From the NCBI RefSeq assembly GCF_014652795.1, contig NZ_BMZM01000001.1, forward strand, positions 496,001 to 560,000: 64,000 nucleotides of DNA. Direction: 5' to 3'. Of this stretch, positions 8,676-17,764 are shown piece by piece. Origin of the DNA: Kushneria pakistanensis (GTDB lineage: Bacteria; Pseudomonadota; Gammaproteobacteria; Pseudomonadales; Halomonadaceae). A program made the translations under genes and the position numbers. The notes below the pieces were generated by a model. That model was not told the origin of the DNA, did no database searches, and worked only from the letters and a program-made list of their open reading frames with translations. Within the stretch, counting starts at the first letter, position 1. Each line of letters opens with the position of its first letter.

Positions 8676-9437
8676 ATGTTGGACAGGGATAGCTGCCTGG
8701 TGCGTAACTTCAAATATTATTGTGCGCTTGATGAGACAGAAGCCGAGCTTCTTTCAGCGCTGGAAAAGACGCCTCAGACCGTGTCGAATGCCCAGATGCT
8801 ATGGGAGGAGAACCATCCTGCTGAGACCATCTGCGTGCTCAGCGAGGGGTGGGCATACTCATACCGGTCAATGGATGATGGTACCCGGCAGATCCTGAAT
8901 ATCTTTTTGCCGGGTGACCTTATAGGTTTGAGTGACTTTTCACCTCGACGTCATCTGACATCGGTGGCCATGCTGACAGAGGGCGTTATCTGCCGTTTTC
9001 CGCTCAAGAATCTGACGGATATTTTTGCAACATCACCCAGATTGACCACTGTGCTGTTTTCGCTGGCAGGGCATCAACAGGCCATTATGGCGGAGCGATT
9101 GGTCAATATGGGGCGGCGCACGGCACGTGAGAAGGTTGCCCACTTTATCTGTGAAATGCATCTGCGTTTAAGCAGAACCTGCCCAAATACCACGCATCGA
9201 TTCAATCTGCCGCTTTCACAGCAGGTATTGGCAGACGTTCTGGGCCTTTCAGCCGTGCATATCAGCCGTACCTTCTCCGAGTTGCGCGAAGAAGGGCTTT
9301 TGTACCGTGAGCGTAATCGAATTGAAATTCCGGATCTGAAGGCCTTTTATGAAGTGGCCAATTTTTCGGATATCTATCTCAGCGACAGCATCAATGAGCT
9401 GTTGAAGTGTTCTGAAAAGGACCATCATTTGCGTTGA
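8676..9437 (+). CDS. Crp/Fnr family transcriptional regulator
   Basis: 253 residues: N-terminal cyclic-nucleotide-type effector domain (about 15-130, including SEGWAYSYRSMDDGTRQILN and FLPGDLIGL) and a C-terminal Crp-type winged helix (about 150-230; LPLSQQVLADVLGLSAVHIS, FSELREEGLL). The FNR-type iron-sulfur cysteine cluster is absent, so this is not classical FNR; the effector is unknown. The ATG at 8676 is chosen over an in-frame GTG nine bases earlier because AGAGG lies eight bases upstream. It is a single gene and may bind cyclic nucleotide or another signal. The 25 residues after the wing are an extension without recognisable motif. Confidence 0.88.
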   Translation: MLDRDSCLVRNFKYYCALDETEAELLSALEKTPQTVSNAQMLWEENHPAETICVLSEGWAYSYRSMDDGTRQILNIFLPGDLIGLSDFSPRRHLTSVAMLTEGVICRFPLKNLTDIFATSPRLTTVLFSLAGHQQAIMAERLVNMGRRTAREKVAHFICEMHLRLSRTCPNTTHRFNLPLSQQVLADVLGLSAVHISRTFSELREEGLLYRERNRIEIPDLKAFYEVANFSDIYLSDSINELLKCSEKDHHLR

Positions 9438-9794
9438 ACTGACTGTTGCAGGAGCCATCAGTTGATCCCTTGTCTGATAGGCTCCTGAGCAGGGATGCGC
9501 TCTGCTTTTTTAGCGGTTTCGCAATATCTGTCGATGCAGGCGTCGAAAGTGGTGCCCGGCGGCATCGATCGCTTTCCGCCTGCCTTTCCCTTCGGCTGAC
9601 GCTCATGTCAGATTGTTTCCTGATCGCTTCCTGTCTCGTTTTCGAGCGGCTCGCTATACTGCGCCAGCCGTTGAATATTCAAGGCTTGTGAGCGGCACGG
9701 CGCCACGTCCCTTAAAAGGGATCGCTCATGAGGACAATACGCGCTGGAAGCGCTACGTTGCATCAGTGATTAACCCCCTACAGTGGAGACAACC
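9438..9794. other. Intergenic region with a hairpin
   Basis: About 355 bases between the Crp/Fnr gene and fghA. At 9450-9486 there is an imperfect hairpin (AGGAGCCATCAG pairing with CTGATAGGCTCCT, one bulge) shortly after the regulator stop, probably its terminator although the T-tract is poor; a T-run occurs at about 9507-9512. No other gene was found. Confidence 0.45.
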
Positions 9795-10649
9795 ATGACG
9801 CAGTCCATCGAACAGTTGAGCGCCACCCGAAGTCATGGCGGATGGGTCAAGCGCTTCAGCCACCGCTCGCAGGTACTCGATTGCGACATGACCTTTGGCA
9901 TCTTCCTGCCACCCCAGGCAGAGGCTGGTCCTGTGCCGGTGCTCTGGTGGCTCTCCGGGTTGACCTGTACCGATGAAAACTTCATGCAAAAGGCCGGTGC
10001 CCAGAAAATGGCAGCCAAACTCGGGTTGGCCATTGTCTGCCCGGACACCAGCCCACGAGGCACCGATCTGCCAGGTGAGCATGAAAGCTACGACTTTGGC
10101 TCGGGGGCCGGCTTCTATCTCAATGCCAAAAGATCGCCCTGGAGCCAGCACTATCACATGTATGACTATGTGACGAGCGAGCTGCCGGCACTGGTTCGTG
10201 AACATTTCCCCATCAGTGAAAAAGAGGCCATCAGCGGTCATTCCATGGGCGGCCATGGCGCGCTGATCTGCGCTCTGAAACAGCCCGGACGTTATGCCAG
10301 CGTGTCGGCCTTTTCACCAATTGTGAATCCAATGGACTGCCCCTGGGGTGAGAAGGCCTTCAGTCGCTACCTGGGTGATGAGCGCGGTGAATGGTCCGAT
10401 TGGGATGCCTGTGAGCTGATACTGGCCAAGGCTTCCAAACAGCCCATGCTGGTCGATCAGGGAGAGGATGATCAGTTCCTCGAAGAGCAGCTCAAGCCCG
10501 ATCATCTGGAAAAGGCGTGTCATATTCAGGGCGTATCACTGAAGCTGCGTCGTCATGCAGGCTATGACCATAGCTATTTCTTCGTGGCCAGCTTCATTGA
10601 TGATCACCTTGAGTATCATGCCAGGCATCTGTTTGCAGATCAGGCCTGA
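9795..10649 (+). CDS. fghA: S-formylglutathione hydrolase
   Basis: 284-residue serine hydrolase that completes glutathione-dependent formaldehyde detoxification by splitting S-formylglutathione to formate and glutathione. Motifs: PVLWWLSGLTCTDENF (oxyanion region), ISGHSMGGHGALI (nucleophile Ser), DQGEDDQFL (Asp) and GYDHSYFF (His), all in the family order. The ATG at 9795 is used rather than an in-frame GTG at 9783, because GGAG lies just upstream of the ATG. The partner S-(hydroxymethyl)glutathione dehydrogenase gene is not adjacent. Confidence 0.93.
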   Translation: MTQSIEQLSATRSHGGWVKRFSHRSQVLDCDMTFGIFLPPQAEAGPVPVLWWLSGLTCTDENFMQKAGAQKMAAKLGLAIVCPDTSPRGTDLPGEHESYDFGSGAGFYLNAKRSPWSQHYHMYDYVTSELPALVREHFPISEKEAISGHSMGGHGALICALKQPGRYASVSAFSPIVNPMDCPWGEKAFSRYLGDERGEWSDWDACELILAKASKQPMLVDQGEDDQFLEEQLKPDHLEKACHIQGVSLKLRRHAGYDHSYFFVASFIDDHLEYHARHLFADQA

Positions 10650-10820
10650 CGCACGTCAGGGGTAAACGTTTTCCGGGGCTCCTGTGTGAGCCCCGGTTGC
10701 GTATGGAAAGACTGTATATTGCAAGGGTATCCATGCGCCACGGCGTGTAATCTGTGGCCTTCGACAACAAGTGGGCGGGTGAACCGAAACGGTAAGCCAG
10801 CGCCCTGGCAAGGAGAGGGG

Positions 10821-11525
10821 ATGAGGGCGTTGATCGGACAGTTGCTGCGATGGTGCTTCAGGATCGTGTTGGGGGCCGTCGTGCTTTCCATACTACTGGT
10901 CACCCTGTTTCGTTTCGTGCCGCTGCCCGGTTCGATGGTCATGCTGGAGCGCAAGATCAGTGCCATGACAGCGGGTGAATCCATGACGATCCAGTATCAG
11001 TGGACGCCGTGGCGCTCCCTGTCCGATCAGGCGAAGCTCGCCGTGATCGCCGCCGAGGATCAGAAATTTCCCTATCACTACGGTTTTGATCTTGATCAGG
11101 TACATGCTGCCATTGAAGCCTGGAAGGATGGGAGAACCCTGCGTGGTGCCAGTACCATCAGTCAGCAAACGGCCAAGAATGTCTTTTTATGGTCGGATCG
11201 CAGCTGGCTGCGCAAGGGCCTTGAGGTCTGGTTTACGCTGCTGATCGAAGTGATCTGGCCCAAGGAACGTATCCTTGAGGTTTACCTTAATATCGTGGAA
11301 TGGGATCAGGGCGTGTTCGGGCTGGAAGCCGCAGCGCAACACTATTATGGCATTGGCGCCAGCCAGGTCACCGCTGACCAGGCGGCCCGACTGGCCGCCA
11401 TCTTGCCCAACCCGCTTGGCTGGAGCCCGACAGCGCCCAGCGCACGCGTCTTGCAGCGCAGTGCCTGGGTGAGACAGCAAATGAGACAAATGGGGGGCAC
11501 GCGTTATCTACAGCGTCTACAGTAG
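10821..11525 (+). CDS. mtgA: Monofunctional biosynthetic peptidoglycan transglycosylase
   Basis: 234 residues, the family's normal length. An N-terminal membrane anchor (about 12-35) is followed by a GT51 glycosyltransferase domain that polymerises lipid II into glycan strands in the periplasm. GT51 motifs: VIAAEDQKFPYHYGFD (catalytic Glu), GASTISQQTAKNVFL, and KERILEVYLNIVEWDQGVFG with AAQHYYG. No transpeptidase domain. The ATG directly after AAGGAGAGGGG is chosen; the open frame extends upstream without family similarity. Monocistronic. Confidence 0.94.
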   Translation: MRALIGQLLRWCFRIVLGAVVLSILLVTLFRFVPLPGSMVMLERKISAMTAGESMTIQYQWTPWRSLSDQAKLAVIAAEDQKFPYHYGFDLDQVHAAIEAWKDGRTLRGASTISQQTAKNVFLWSDRSWLRKGLEVWFTLLIEVIWPKERILEVYLNIVEWDQGVFGLEAAAQHYYGIGASQVTADQAARLAAILPNPLGWSPTAPSARVLQRSAWVRQQMRQMGGTRYLQRLQ

Positions 11526-11685
11526 TCATGGCCCCCGGGCAGTGACGCCTTTTTATAGGCAGGGTAATAAAGCCTTTAAAATTAATTACATGAAGTAACA
11601 AGGTCAGTTGAACTTAATGCCTCATGGCGCGTCATAATGACAGTACGCAAGCATTGAAAAGCAAAGGTAAGTCAGGAGGATGTTC

Positions 11686-12069
11686 ATGAAACGTTTTGCC
11701 GCAGTTGTTTCCGCATCGCTGGTCGCGACCGGCCTTGCTGCCACCCCGGCCCTTGCCGCTCAGGAGCAGCCGGCTCAGGGCGCCCAGAGCCAGCAGCAGA
11801 CACAGAATTTCAGCGATGATCAGCTGCAGAACTTTGCCTCTGCTTCTCAGGAAATCGCAGGCATTTCTCAGGATTATACCCAGCAGCTGCAGGGTGCCGA
11901 TGGTGCTGATGCCCAGCAGAGCATCCGTGAAGAAGCCAACCAGAAAATGGTTCAGGCCGTGCAGGACAACAATCTGGAAGTAGAGCAGTTCAACCAGATT
12001 GGTCAGGCTGTCCAGAATGATCCGCAGATGATGCAAAAGGTTCAGCAGATGGCGCAGCAGCAGCAGTAA
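11686..12069 (+). CDS. DUF4168 domain exported protein
   Basis: 127 residues with a Sec signal peptide ending near ALAAQ (about residue 24) and a very Gln-rich mature region. The part from FSDDQLQNFASASQEI to the C-terminus matches the DUF4168 pattern found in small exported proteins of halophiles and cyanobacteria; the function is unknown. The second ATG (11686) is preferred because the AGGAGG at 11674-11679 abuts the first ATG but sits six bases from the second. It ends in MQKVQQMAQQQQ and is followed by a strong terminator, so it is probably a well-expressed single gene. Confidence 0.8.
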   Translation: MKRFAAVVSASLVATGLAATPALAAQEQPAQGAQSQQQTQNFSDDQLQNFASASQEIAGISQDYTQQLQGADGADAQQSIREEANQKMVQAVQDNNLEVEQFNQIGQAVQNDPQMMQKVQQMAQQQQ

Positions 12070-12088
12070 GCCGTCTCAGGGATCCATC

Positions 12089-12118
12089 AAGGCCGCTTCT
12101 CTGGAAGCGGCCTTTTTT
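12089..12118 (+). terminator. Rho-independent terminator after the DUF4168 gene
   Basis: Perfect 11-bp stem AAGGCCGCTTC / GAAGCGGCCTT with a TCTG loop, followed by a run of T. Confidence 0.93.
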
Positions 12119-12252
12119 GTGTCTGATGAAGACATGACGACAAGCGCCATTATGCTTTTGATTCGAGCAAAAACGGATTTTCTACTAAAGTCTTGCCCTT
12201 GATAGCTTAAGCCCAGCGAAAGGCTGGTGACATTCAGGGAAGACGGATATAT

Positions 12253-13740
12253 ATGACGGATCAAAAGGCCTCCAGCGGAATAGGCTACATACTCTCTATC
12301 TGCCTCGTTGCAGCACTTGGTGGCATCCTTTTCGGCTATGACACAGCCGTTATTTCAGGTGCCATAGATTCCATCACTACTTATTTTGATCTGTCACCTA
12401 CCATGAAGGGATGGGCAGTATCGAGTGTTGTCATTGGCAGTATCTTTGGGGCACTGGGAGCGGGCTATCTGGCCAACATTCTCGGGCGTCGCATGACCAT
12501 GATGACCGCGGCTGTTCTATTTCTGATTTCAGCGCTGGGCTCGGCACTGGCCCCTGCCTTCTGGTTTTACATCATCCTGCGACTGGTTGGCGGTGTGGCA
12601 GTGGGTATTGCCAGTGTGGTATCGCCCATGTACATGGGCGAGCTGGCGCCTCAACACTGGCGTGGCAGAACGCTGAGCATGTTTCAGCAATCCTTGGTGG
12701 TCGGCCAGACCATCGTTTTTTTCGTGAACTATTTTATTGCCCGGGATGTGGCCCAGACATGGCTGGATAACTACGGCTGGCGCTGGATGCTGGGCTCCGA
12801 GGCCATTCCGGCCATCCTCTTTGGCATGCTGCTTTTGCTGGTTCCCGAGTCACCGCGCTGGTGCATCATGCATGGCCAGCCAGACCGCGCCCGACGCATC
12901 CTTGCAAGGTTCACGCCCAAAAAGGATATCGAGCCGATGATCGAAGAAGTGCGCAACTCGCTTGATGAGGGCAAATCATCCGGACGTCGCGCGATGAATC
13001 GTCAGCTTCGCCAGGAAAAGCGCAGCTCGCGCAGCGCGCTCAGAAAGCCGGTCATGATGGGCATTGCGCTGGTCGGTATATTTCTATCCGCCGCGCAGCA
13101 GCTTTCCGGCATCAATGTGGTGATGTACTACGCCCCGACCGTGCTCTCGGGTGTGACCGACAGCACCGGCAGCGCCTTGTTGCAAACAGGTTATATTGGA
13201 CTGATCTTCATCGTGGGCAATCTGGCCGGGATGTATTTGATCGACCGCGTCGGGCGTGTACGTCTTTTGACCATCGGTTCGCTGGCCTGCATTGTGAGCA
13301 TGGCGGTGCTGGGTACTATCTTCTGGTTCGACGTCCAGGGGTATACCGCCATGATTGCCATCATGGTGTATGTCACGGGCTATGCCATCTCCTGGGGGTG
13401 CTGCAGCTGGGCATTGCTGTCGGAAATCTTCCCCAATGCCATTCGCGAATCCGGCATGGCACTTGCCATGGGGGCGCAGTGGGGTGCAGGGTTCATCGTG
13501 GCGCAGACCTTCCCGATGATGCGTGGCAGTGAATGGCTCAATGACGTCTTTAATGGCGCTTTCCCGTTCTGGCTCTTTGGCGCCATTACGCTTGCCAGTC
13601 TGTTCATTGTCTGGCGCTTCGTGCCGGAAACGAAGGGCGTGCCGCTGGAATCCATGGAAACGCTCATGGGCGAGAAATTCCGTCGTGGGCGAATCGAAAA
13701 CTTCTCGCAATATCGTGAGGGGCAGGCACAAACGGCCTGA
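12253..13740 (+). CDS. Sugar porter family MFS transporter (XylE/IolT-like)
   Basis: 495 residues with twelve predicted membrane helices, a proton-coupled sugar uptake protein of the inner membrane. Sugar-porter signatures: GGILFGYDTAVISGA in helix 1, GYLANILGRRM after helix 2, PESPRWCIMHGQ after helix 6, AAQQLSGINVVMYYAPTV in helix 7, LIDRVGRVRLL, and PETKGVPLESME after helix 12. The central loop (about 235-265) is rich in Arg and Ser. The substrate could be xylose, glucose, galactose or myo-inositol; a myo-inositol catabolic cluster lies 42 kb away but linkage is not shown. Weak SD (GGGAAGACGG). Confidence 0.9.
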   Translation: MTDQKASSGIGYILSICLVAALGGILFGYDTAVISGAIDSITTYFDLSPTMKGWAVSSVVIGSIFGALGAGYLANILGRRMTMMTAAVLFLISALGSALAPAFWFYIILRLVGGVAVGIASVVSPMYMGELAPQHWRGRTLSMFQQSLVVGQTIVFFVNYFIARDVAQTWLDNYGWRWMLGSEAIPAILFGMLLLLVPESPRWCIMHGQPDRARRILARFTPKKDIEPMIEEVRNSLDEGKSSGRRAMNRQLRQEKRSSRSALRKPVMMGIALVGIFLSAAQQLSGINVVMYYAPTVLSGVTDSTGSALLQTGYIGLIFIVGNLAGMYLIDRVGRVRLLTIGSLACIVSMAVLGTIFWFDVQGYTAMIAIMVYVTGYAISWGCCSWALLSEIFPNAIRESGMALAMGAQWGAGFIVAQTFPMMRGSEWLNDVFNGAFPFWLFGAITLASLFIVWRFVPETKGVPLESMETLMGEKFRRGRIENFSQYREGQAQTA

Positions 13741-13759
13741 TCGGTCACGACGAGTAATA

Positions 13760-13787
13760 AAAAGGCCCCACTTCGGTGGGGCCTTTT
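13760..13787. terminator. Bidirectional rho-independent terminator
   Basis: Perfect 12-bp stem AAAAGGCCCCAC / GTGGGGCCTTTT with a TTCG loop between the convergent transporter genes; T-tracts on both strands. Confidence 0.94.
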
Positions 13788-13815
13788 GCATGTCTGAACG
13801 GTGCCGGACAGGGTT

Positions 13816-14691
13816 CTAGATGACCCACATCAGCATCAGCGGCAGATAGATAAAGGACGTTAGCGTCGAGCACATGACCAGGCTGGCCACGAACTCGGGC
13901 GAGCGGCCTGCCTTCTGGGCAAAGAGATAGTTGTAGACGGCAATCGGCATGCACATCATGACCATCAGGATGCCACGTGTTTCTTCATTCAGTCCCAGCA
14001 CAAGCCCCACGCCCTGAGCAATCAGGCCCGCAATGACCACCCGACCCAGTGCAAAGGCAAGGCCTGCGGAAAGATTGCGGGCACGAATGCTGGCCAGCGC
14101 GACCCCGAGCGTAATCAGCATGATGGGGATGGTCATGCCGGCCAGCAGCTCAATGCTGTTGGAAAGCCATGCCGGTAGCGTGATCTGCCAGGCCATCAGC
14201 ACGATGGCGATCACGCTGGCATGAATGGTGGGATTGGTCAGCATGCTTTTTACCGGACGCGAACTGCTGGTAATGCTGCCCACCACAAACTGAGCAATGG
14301 AGACGATGACAAAAACAGCAATGGCCAACGAGAATCCCTGTCCTTCGCCAAAGGCATACATCGCCAGCGGCAGCCCCATGTTGCCGGTATTGGGAAACAG
14401 TACCGGAGGGAGGATGACCTTCCAGTGAATGTTGGAAACACGCGCTACGATGATGCCCACAACCAGCAGTGCCAGCAGACACAGCAGTGTGGCGCCCGCC
14501 ATGCGAGAAAAGGCAGAGAGCGCCACGTGCGTACCTGACAGGGCATTGATAATCAGGCACGGGGTGCCCACGTTAAAGACCAGTTTGGTGACAAAGCCTG
14601 TCGGGTAGGGCTGGCGAAAGCGCACCCAAAAATAGCCGACGCCGGCACCAATCATGATGGGCATCATGACCGCCAGAAGTTGAGCAAACAT
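13816..14691 (-). CDS. AEC (auxin efflux carrier) family transporter
   Basis: 291 residues with about ten membrane helices, typical of bacterial AEC transporters that move small dicarboxylates such as malate or malonate, or amino acid derivatives. Recognisable points are VMMPIMIGAGVGYFWVR at the N-terminus, PPVLFPNTGNMGLPLAMYAF (the conserved N-x-G-x-x-G-x-P element) and GMTIPIMLITLGVALAS. The ATG at 14689-14691 with AAGG upstream gives the standard N-terminus; the open frame extends upstream without similarity. No linked metabolic gene suggests its substrate. Confidence 0.88.
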   Translation of the reverse strand: MFAQLLAVMMPIMIGAGVGYFWVRFRQPYPTGFVTKLVFNVGTPCLIINALSGTHVALSAFSRMAGATLLCLLALLVVGIIVARVSNIHWKVILPPVLFPNTGNMGLPLAMYAFGEGQGFSLAIAVFVIVSIAQFVVGSITSSSRPVKSMLTNPTIHASVIAIVLMAWQITLPAWLSNSIELLAGMTIPIMLITLGVALASIRARNLSAGLAFALGRVVIAGLIAQGVGLVLGLNEETRGILMVMMCMPIAVYNYLFAQKAGRSPEFVASLVMCSTLTSFIYLPLMLMWVI

Positions 14692-14792
14692 GAGAAACCT
14701 TGAGGGCAGGGAGATCGTGAGACGATAGTCTATATATTCTCCCGGGATTCTATCGCTGCTTGCAAGTCGTCCTGAGTATGGAAAGTCTGGTA

Positions 14793-15674
14793 TCAGGACT
14801 TGCCGGGCAATGTGATGGTTCGGCCGCGCCGTGTGGCAAGTCGACTGTCCTGCCCGAGTTGCTGAGCGCCATGGCGAGCGTGACTGATCAATCCGGTCAT
14901 CAGGACACGTTCGGGCATATGGCGCCAAAAGCGTGAGGGCATACTGCGCACCATCGTTTTTTCATTGAGACGAGCCGGATTGAAGGTACTGGCATAGTAG
15001 GCAAGCCAGAGATCCTCGGCGTCATCTTTCATCTCTACCAACGCCTGATAGTCCTGCACGTTAAAGATATCGGCTTCGGGACGCTCGATATGCCACTGTC
15101 GGCCATCACAGATGATGGCGCCTCCGGGTGTCATGATCAGCCAGCGATGCTGCCCCATTCGATCAATGAAATGCCTTGCCGCGGCCTCCAGCACATCGTG
15201 ACGCGGTTCAAACCAGGCAATGAACTCGGGCGCATGCTGATCGTCAGCCTTGATGGGTTGTTGATGAAAACGCAAAAAGGCGTGGATATGATGCACTTCA
15301 TGGTTGACGGCCTTGACGCGTTGCTCGATGACGGCACCATCGGTATCGCCCGCCAGCAGCGCCTCGCCTTCCCCCAGCGCCAGCCGCCAGACTACCCGAT
15401 ACAGCAGCGCCCAGCGACACTCCTGATGAGGCGTGGGCCAGTAGTGAGAAGCACATTCAAGCCGGCGCAGGTCCTGCCTTGAGAGTTTCAGCGCCAGCGG
15501 CGTCTCGCTGGGCGGCGGCAGGTCAGTATCGCTGCTGACGAAAAGATCACCTGCCGAGTCTTCGCCCTGCCAGAGCACATCCCCGGGCGGGACTCTCGCT
15601 GCCAGTAGCCTGCGGGCATGATCACGCCAGCAGGCAAAGTCAGCACGTGTCATGTGCAGGGTATACATCGTCAT
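14793..15674 (-). CDS. TIGR03915 family putative DNA repair protein
   Basis: 293 residues, matching the partner protein that accompanies a radical SAM enzyme (TIGR03916) in many bacteria and is thought to act in DNA metabolism. Visible landmarks are RRLECASHYWPTPHQECRWALLYR, INDVEVHHIHAF-like KAVNHEVHHIHAFLRF, FIDRMGQHRWLIMTP and LWLAYYASTFNPARLNEKTM. In some genomes this domain is fused to a uracil-DNA glycosylase-like domain; here it is separate. GGGGAG precedes the ATG. It lies 17 bases downstream of the radical SAM gene and so should share its LexA-controlled promoter. Biochemical role not established. Confidence 0.85.
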   Translation of the reverse strand: MTMYTLHMTRADFACWRDHARRLLAARVPPGDVLWQGEDSAGDLFVSSDTDLPPPSETPLALKLSRQDLRRLECASHYWPTPHQECRWALLYRVVWRLALGEGEALLAGDTDGAVIEQRVKAVNHEVHHIHAFLRFHQQPIKADDQHAPEFIAWFEPRHDVLEAAARHFIDRMGQHRWLIMTPGGAIICDGRQWHIERPEADIFNVQDYQALVEMKDDAEDLWLAYYASTFNPARLNEKTMVRSMPSRFWRHMPERVLMTGLISHARHGAQQLGQDSRLATRRGRTITLPGKS

Positions 15675-15691
15675 GGTGGCTCCCCAAAAAA

Positions 15692-16906
15692 TTAAAGCAG
15701 TGCCATCTGTGCCGGGGTGGACGTTTGCATCTGCGCCAGCAGTGCCTGTCGTTCCAGGCCGGCCTGGCGAGGACGATAATCCTGGGTCGTGATGAACGGC
15801 GAGAGCTTTTTCATGGAGCAGCCCAGCCGGGTGAGATCGCTGTAGCGAATGCGGCGTTCACGTCGCAGCATGTCGATGCGCCGTGCGCTGGTGATCCCGA
15901 TCCCCGGGACCCGGGCAATCATGTACATGTCGGCGCGATCGAGATCAATGGGAAAGAGTTCACGATGGTTGAGCGCCCAGGCAAGCTTGGGGTCGATGTC
16001 CAGTGAAAGGTTACCAGGGCCGGTTAAAAGCTCATCGGCGCGAAAGCCATAGCCGCGGATCAAAAAGTCGGCCTGATAAAGGCGATGCTCACGCAGCAGC
16101 GGCGGGGCAATCAGCGGTACCGATGACGGGCTTTCAGGAATGGGTGAAAAGGCAGAGTAGTACACCCGCTTGAGTCGGTAATCGCCGTACAGCGACTGAA
16201 CATTGCCCAGAATGGTGTGATCATCGGTATCATCGGCACCCACGATCATCTGGGTGCTTTGTCCGCCAGGCGAGAAGCGCGGTGCACGAGGTTCGGCGGT
16301 AGCTTCTTCCAGCCCATCACGAATGGTCGACATGGCGTGGCGAATGGTGGTGTCGCTTTTTTCCGGCGCCAGCCGGGTCAGGCTCTGGCTGGTGGGCAGC
16401 TCGATGTTGACGCTGAGCCGATCAGCATACAGTCCGGCCTGACGAATCAGGTCCGGGGAGGCATCGGGAATGGTCTTGAGATGGATATAGCCACGAAACT
16501 GATGCTCGACGCGCAGGGTTCTGGCCACCCTGACCAGCGCTTCCATGGTGTAGTCGTTGGAGCGAATGATACCCGAGCTGAGGAAAAGCCCGCTGATCAG
16601 ATTGCGACGGTAGAAATCAAGCGTCAGCCGTACGATCTCATCCACGCTAAAGCGTGCTCTGGGCACGTTGCTTGAGCGTCGGTTGATGCAGTACTGGCAG
16701 TCGTACAGGCAGAAGTTGGTCATCAGGATCTTGAGCAGCGCCACGCAGCGGCCATCCGGTGTGAAGCTGTGGCAGATGCCGTTGCCATTGGTGGCGCCCA
16801 GTCCCTTTTGCCCTTTGGATGAGCGTTTTGGGGCGCCGCTGCTGGCACATGAGGCGTCGTATTTGGCGGCATCTGCCAGAACGATCAGCTTGTCGGTGAG
16901 CTCCAT
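15692..16906 (-). CDS. Putative DNA modification/repair radical SAM protein (TIGR03916)
   Basis: 404 residues. The radical SAM cluster motif CLYDCQYC (Cx3Cx2C) is preceded by a FTPDGRCVALLKILMTNFC segment typical of the family, and the C-terminus carries a helix-hairpin-helix DNA-binding element (MIARVPGIGITSARRIDML). The start is the ATG at 16904-16906: AGGAG lies five bases upstream, better than the in-frame GTG two codons earlier. First gene of a two-gene operon with the TIGR03915 protein. A consensus LexA box lies just upstream, so the pair is probably induced by DNA damage. The reaction is unknown. Confidence 0.9.
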   Translation of the reverse strand: MELTDKLIVLADAAKYDASCASSGAPKRSSKGQKGLGATNGNGICHSFTPDGRCVALLKILMTNFCLYDCQYCINRRSSNVPRARFSVDEIVRLTLDFYRRNLISGLFLSSGIIRSNDYTMEALVRVARTLRVEHQFRGYIHLKTIPDASPDLIRQAGLYADRLSVNIELPTSQSLTRLAPEKSDTTIRHAMSTIRDGLEEATAEPRAPRFSPGGQSTQMIVGADDTDDHTILGNVQSLYGDYRLKRVYYSAFSPIPESPSSVPLIAPPLLREHRLYQADFLIRGYGFRADELLTGPGNLSLDIDPKLAWALNHRELFPIDLDRADMYMIARVPGIGITSARRIDMLRRERRIRYSDLTRLGCSMKKLSPFITTQDYRPRQAGLERQALLAQMQTSTPAQMALL

Positions 16907-16917
16907 GAGCACTCCTG

Positions 16918-16941
16918 TTTACTGTATTTGTATACAGTAAA
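16918..16941. promoter_or_regulatory. LexA (SOS) box of the radical SAM operon
   Basis: CTGT-N8-ACAG with the preferred AT-rich centre, CTGTATTTGTATACAG at 16922-16937, flanked symmetrically by TTTA and TAAA. It matches the gammaproteobacterial LexA consensus closely and begins 12 bases upstream of the start codon, so LexA would block the promoter or the ribosome-binding region. Confidence 0.9.
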
Positions 16942-17008
16942 CGTGATGTGCATCAACAACAACTGAATTGCATTCATCATTTCAGAGAGGCATTTGAATG
17001 ACGCAGGT

Positions 17009-17752
17009 TTATCCGCGAATGACGCCCGTATTGGGGGTGGCATCGGTCAGTACGGCTGTCAGCGCATGATCATTCATGTCGGCGAAATCGCCTGTTAAAC
17101 GCATGCCTGGCTGCCATGCTTCACTGAGCACGCAGTTCAGTATTAGCGTGCATTGACCTGAAGAAACAGTCGGGTCGATCCCTTCCAGATAAGCGTCATG
17201 AAAATAAAAGCGCGTACCGGTCAGGGGATAGAGCGCCTTGAAAAGGCTTTCCTTGAGCGAGAAGGTCAGGGTGATCGCACGTGCGCGCTGCTCAAACGTG
17301 AAGTCCTTGACAGCTTTCTGCTCGTACGGTGTGAGAATCGAGGTGGCGAGATAGTCGGCGCGCTCTGGCGTCAGCCAGCGTTCGGCATCCACTCCGAGAC
17401 CCTGATGGATCGGCGTGGTACTGACCAGCGCGGCGGCCAGGTCACGAGCATGGGTGATGGAGCCACGCGCCGACGTCGGCCAGTCCACCTGGCGGTCGGC
17501 AAGGCTGGGCAGCGCATCGACATGAATATCAAGCGCGGCCAGGGCGTGCCTGGCACAGATCCTGCCGGCCAGATATTCAGCGCGGCGCTTGGTGACGGCG
17601 CGAGAAAGACTTTCTGGCAGCGCCATGCCATGCGCGGCGAAGGCGCTGTCCTCAAAGCGGTGGACATCAAAGGAGGTCATGCTCAATCGCGCCCCGCCGG
17701 CCGGGGAGACAAAGGGCCAGCAAAAATGCGGGGGCGCGATGGCATCAGACAT
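17009..17752 (-). CDS. 4'-phosphopantetheinyl transferase (EntD-like)
   Basis: 247 residues. It transfers the phosphopantetheine arm of CoA to carrier proteins. Signatures: RRAEYLAGRICARHAL (N-terminal half), GSITHARDLAAALVS, GVDAERW (metal-binding Asp/Glu) and LTFSLKESLFKALYPLTG (the F-S-x-K-E-S-x-x-K-A motif). EntD/Sfp-type size rather than AcpS. It starts 12 bases after lpxO on the same strand and may be co-transcribed. No non-ribosomal peptide synthetase is in the window, so the carrier protein target is unknown. The start has only a weak SD; an internal ATG (17680) is an alternative. Confidence 0.88.
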   Translation of the reverse strand: MSDAIAPPHFCWPFVSPAGGARLSMTSFDVHRFEDSAFAAHGMALPESLSRAVTKRRAEYLAGRICARHALAALDIHVDALPSLADRQVDWPTSARGSITHARDLAAALVSTTPIHQGLGVDAERWLTPERADYLATSILTPYEQKAVKDFTFEQRARAITLTFSLKESLFKALYPLTGTRFYFHDAYLEGIDPTVSSGQCTLILNCVLSEAWQPGMRLTGDFADMNDHALTAVLTDATPNTGVIRG

Positions 17753-17764
17753 GGAAGGCAGCCA

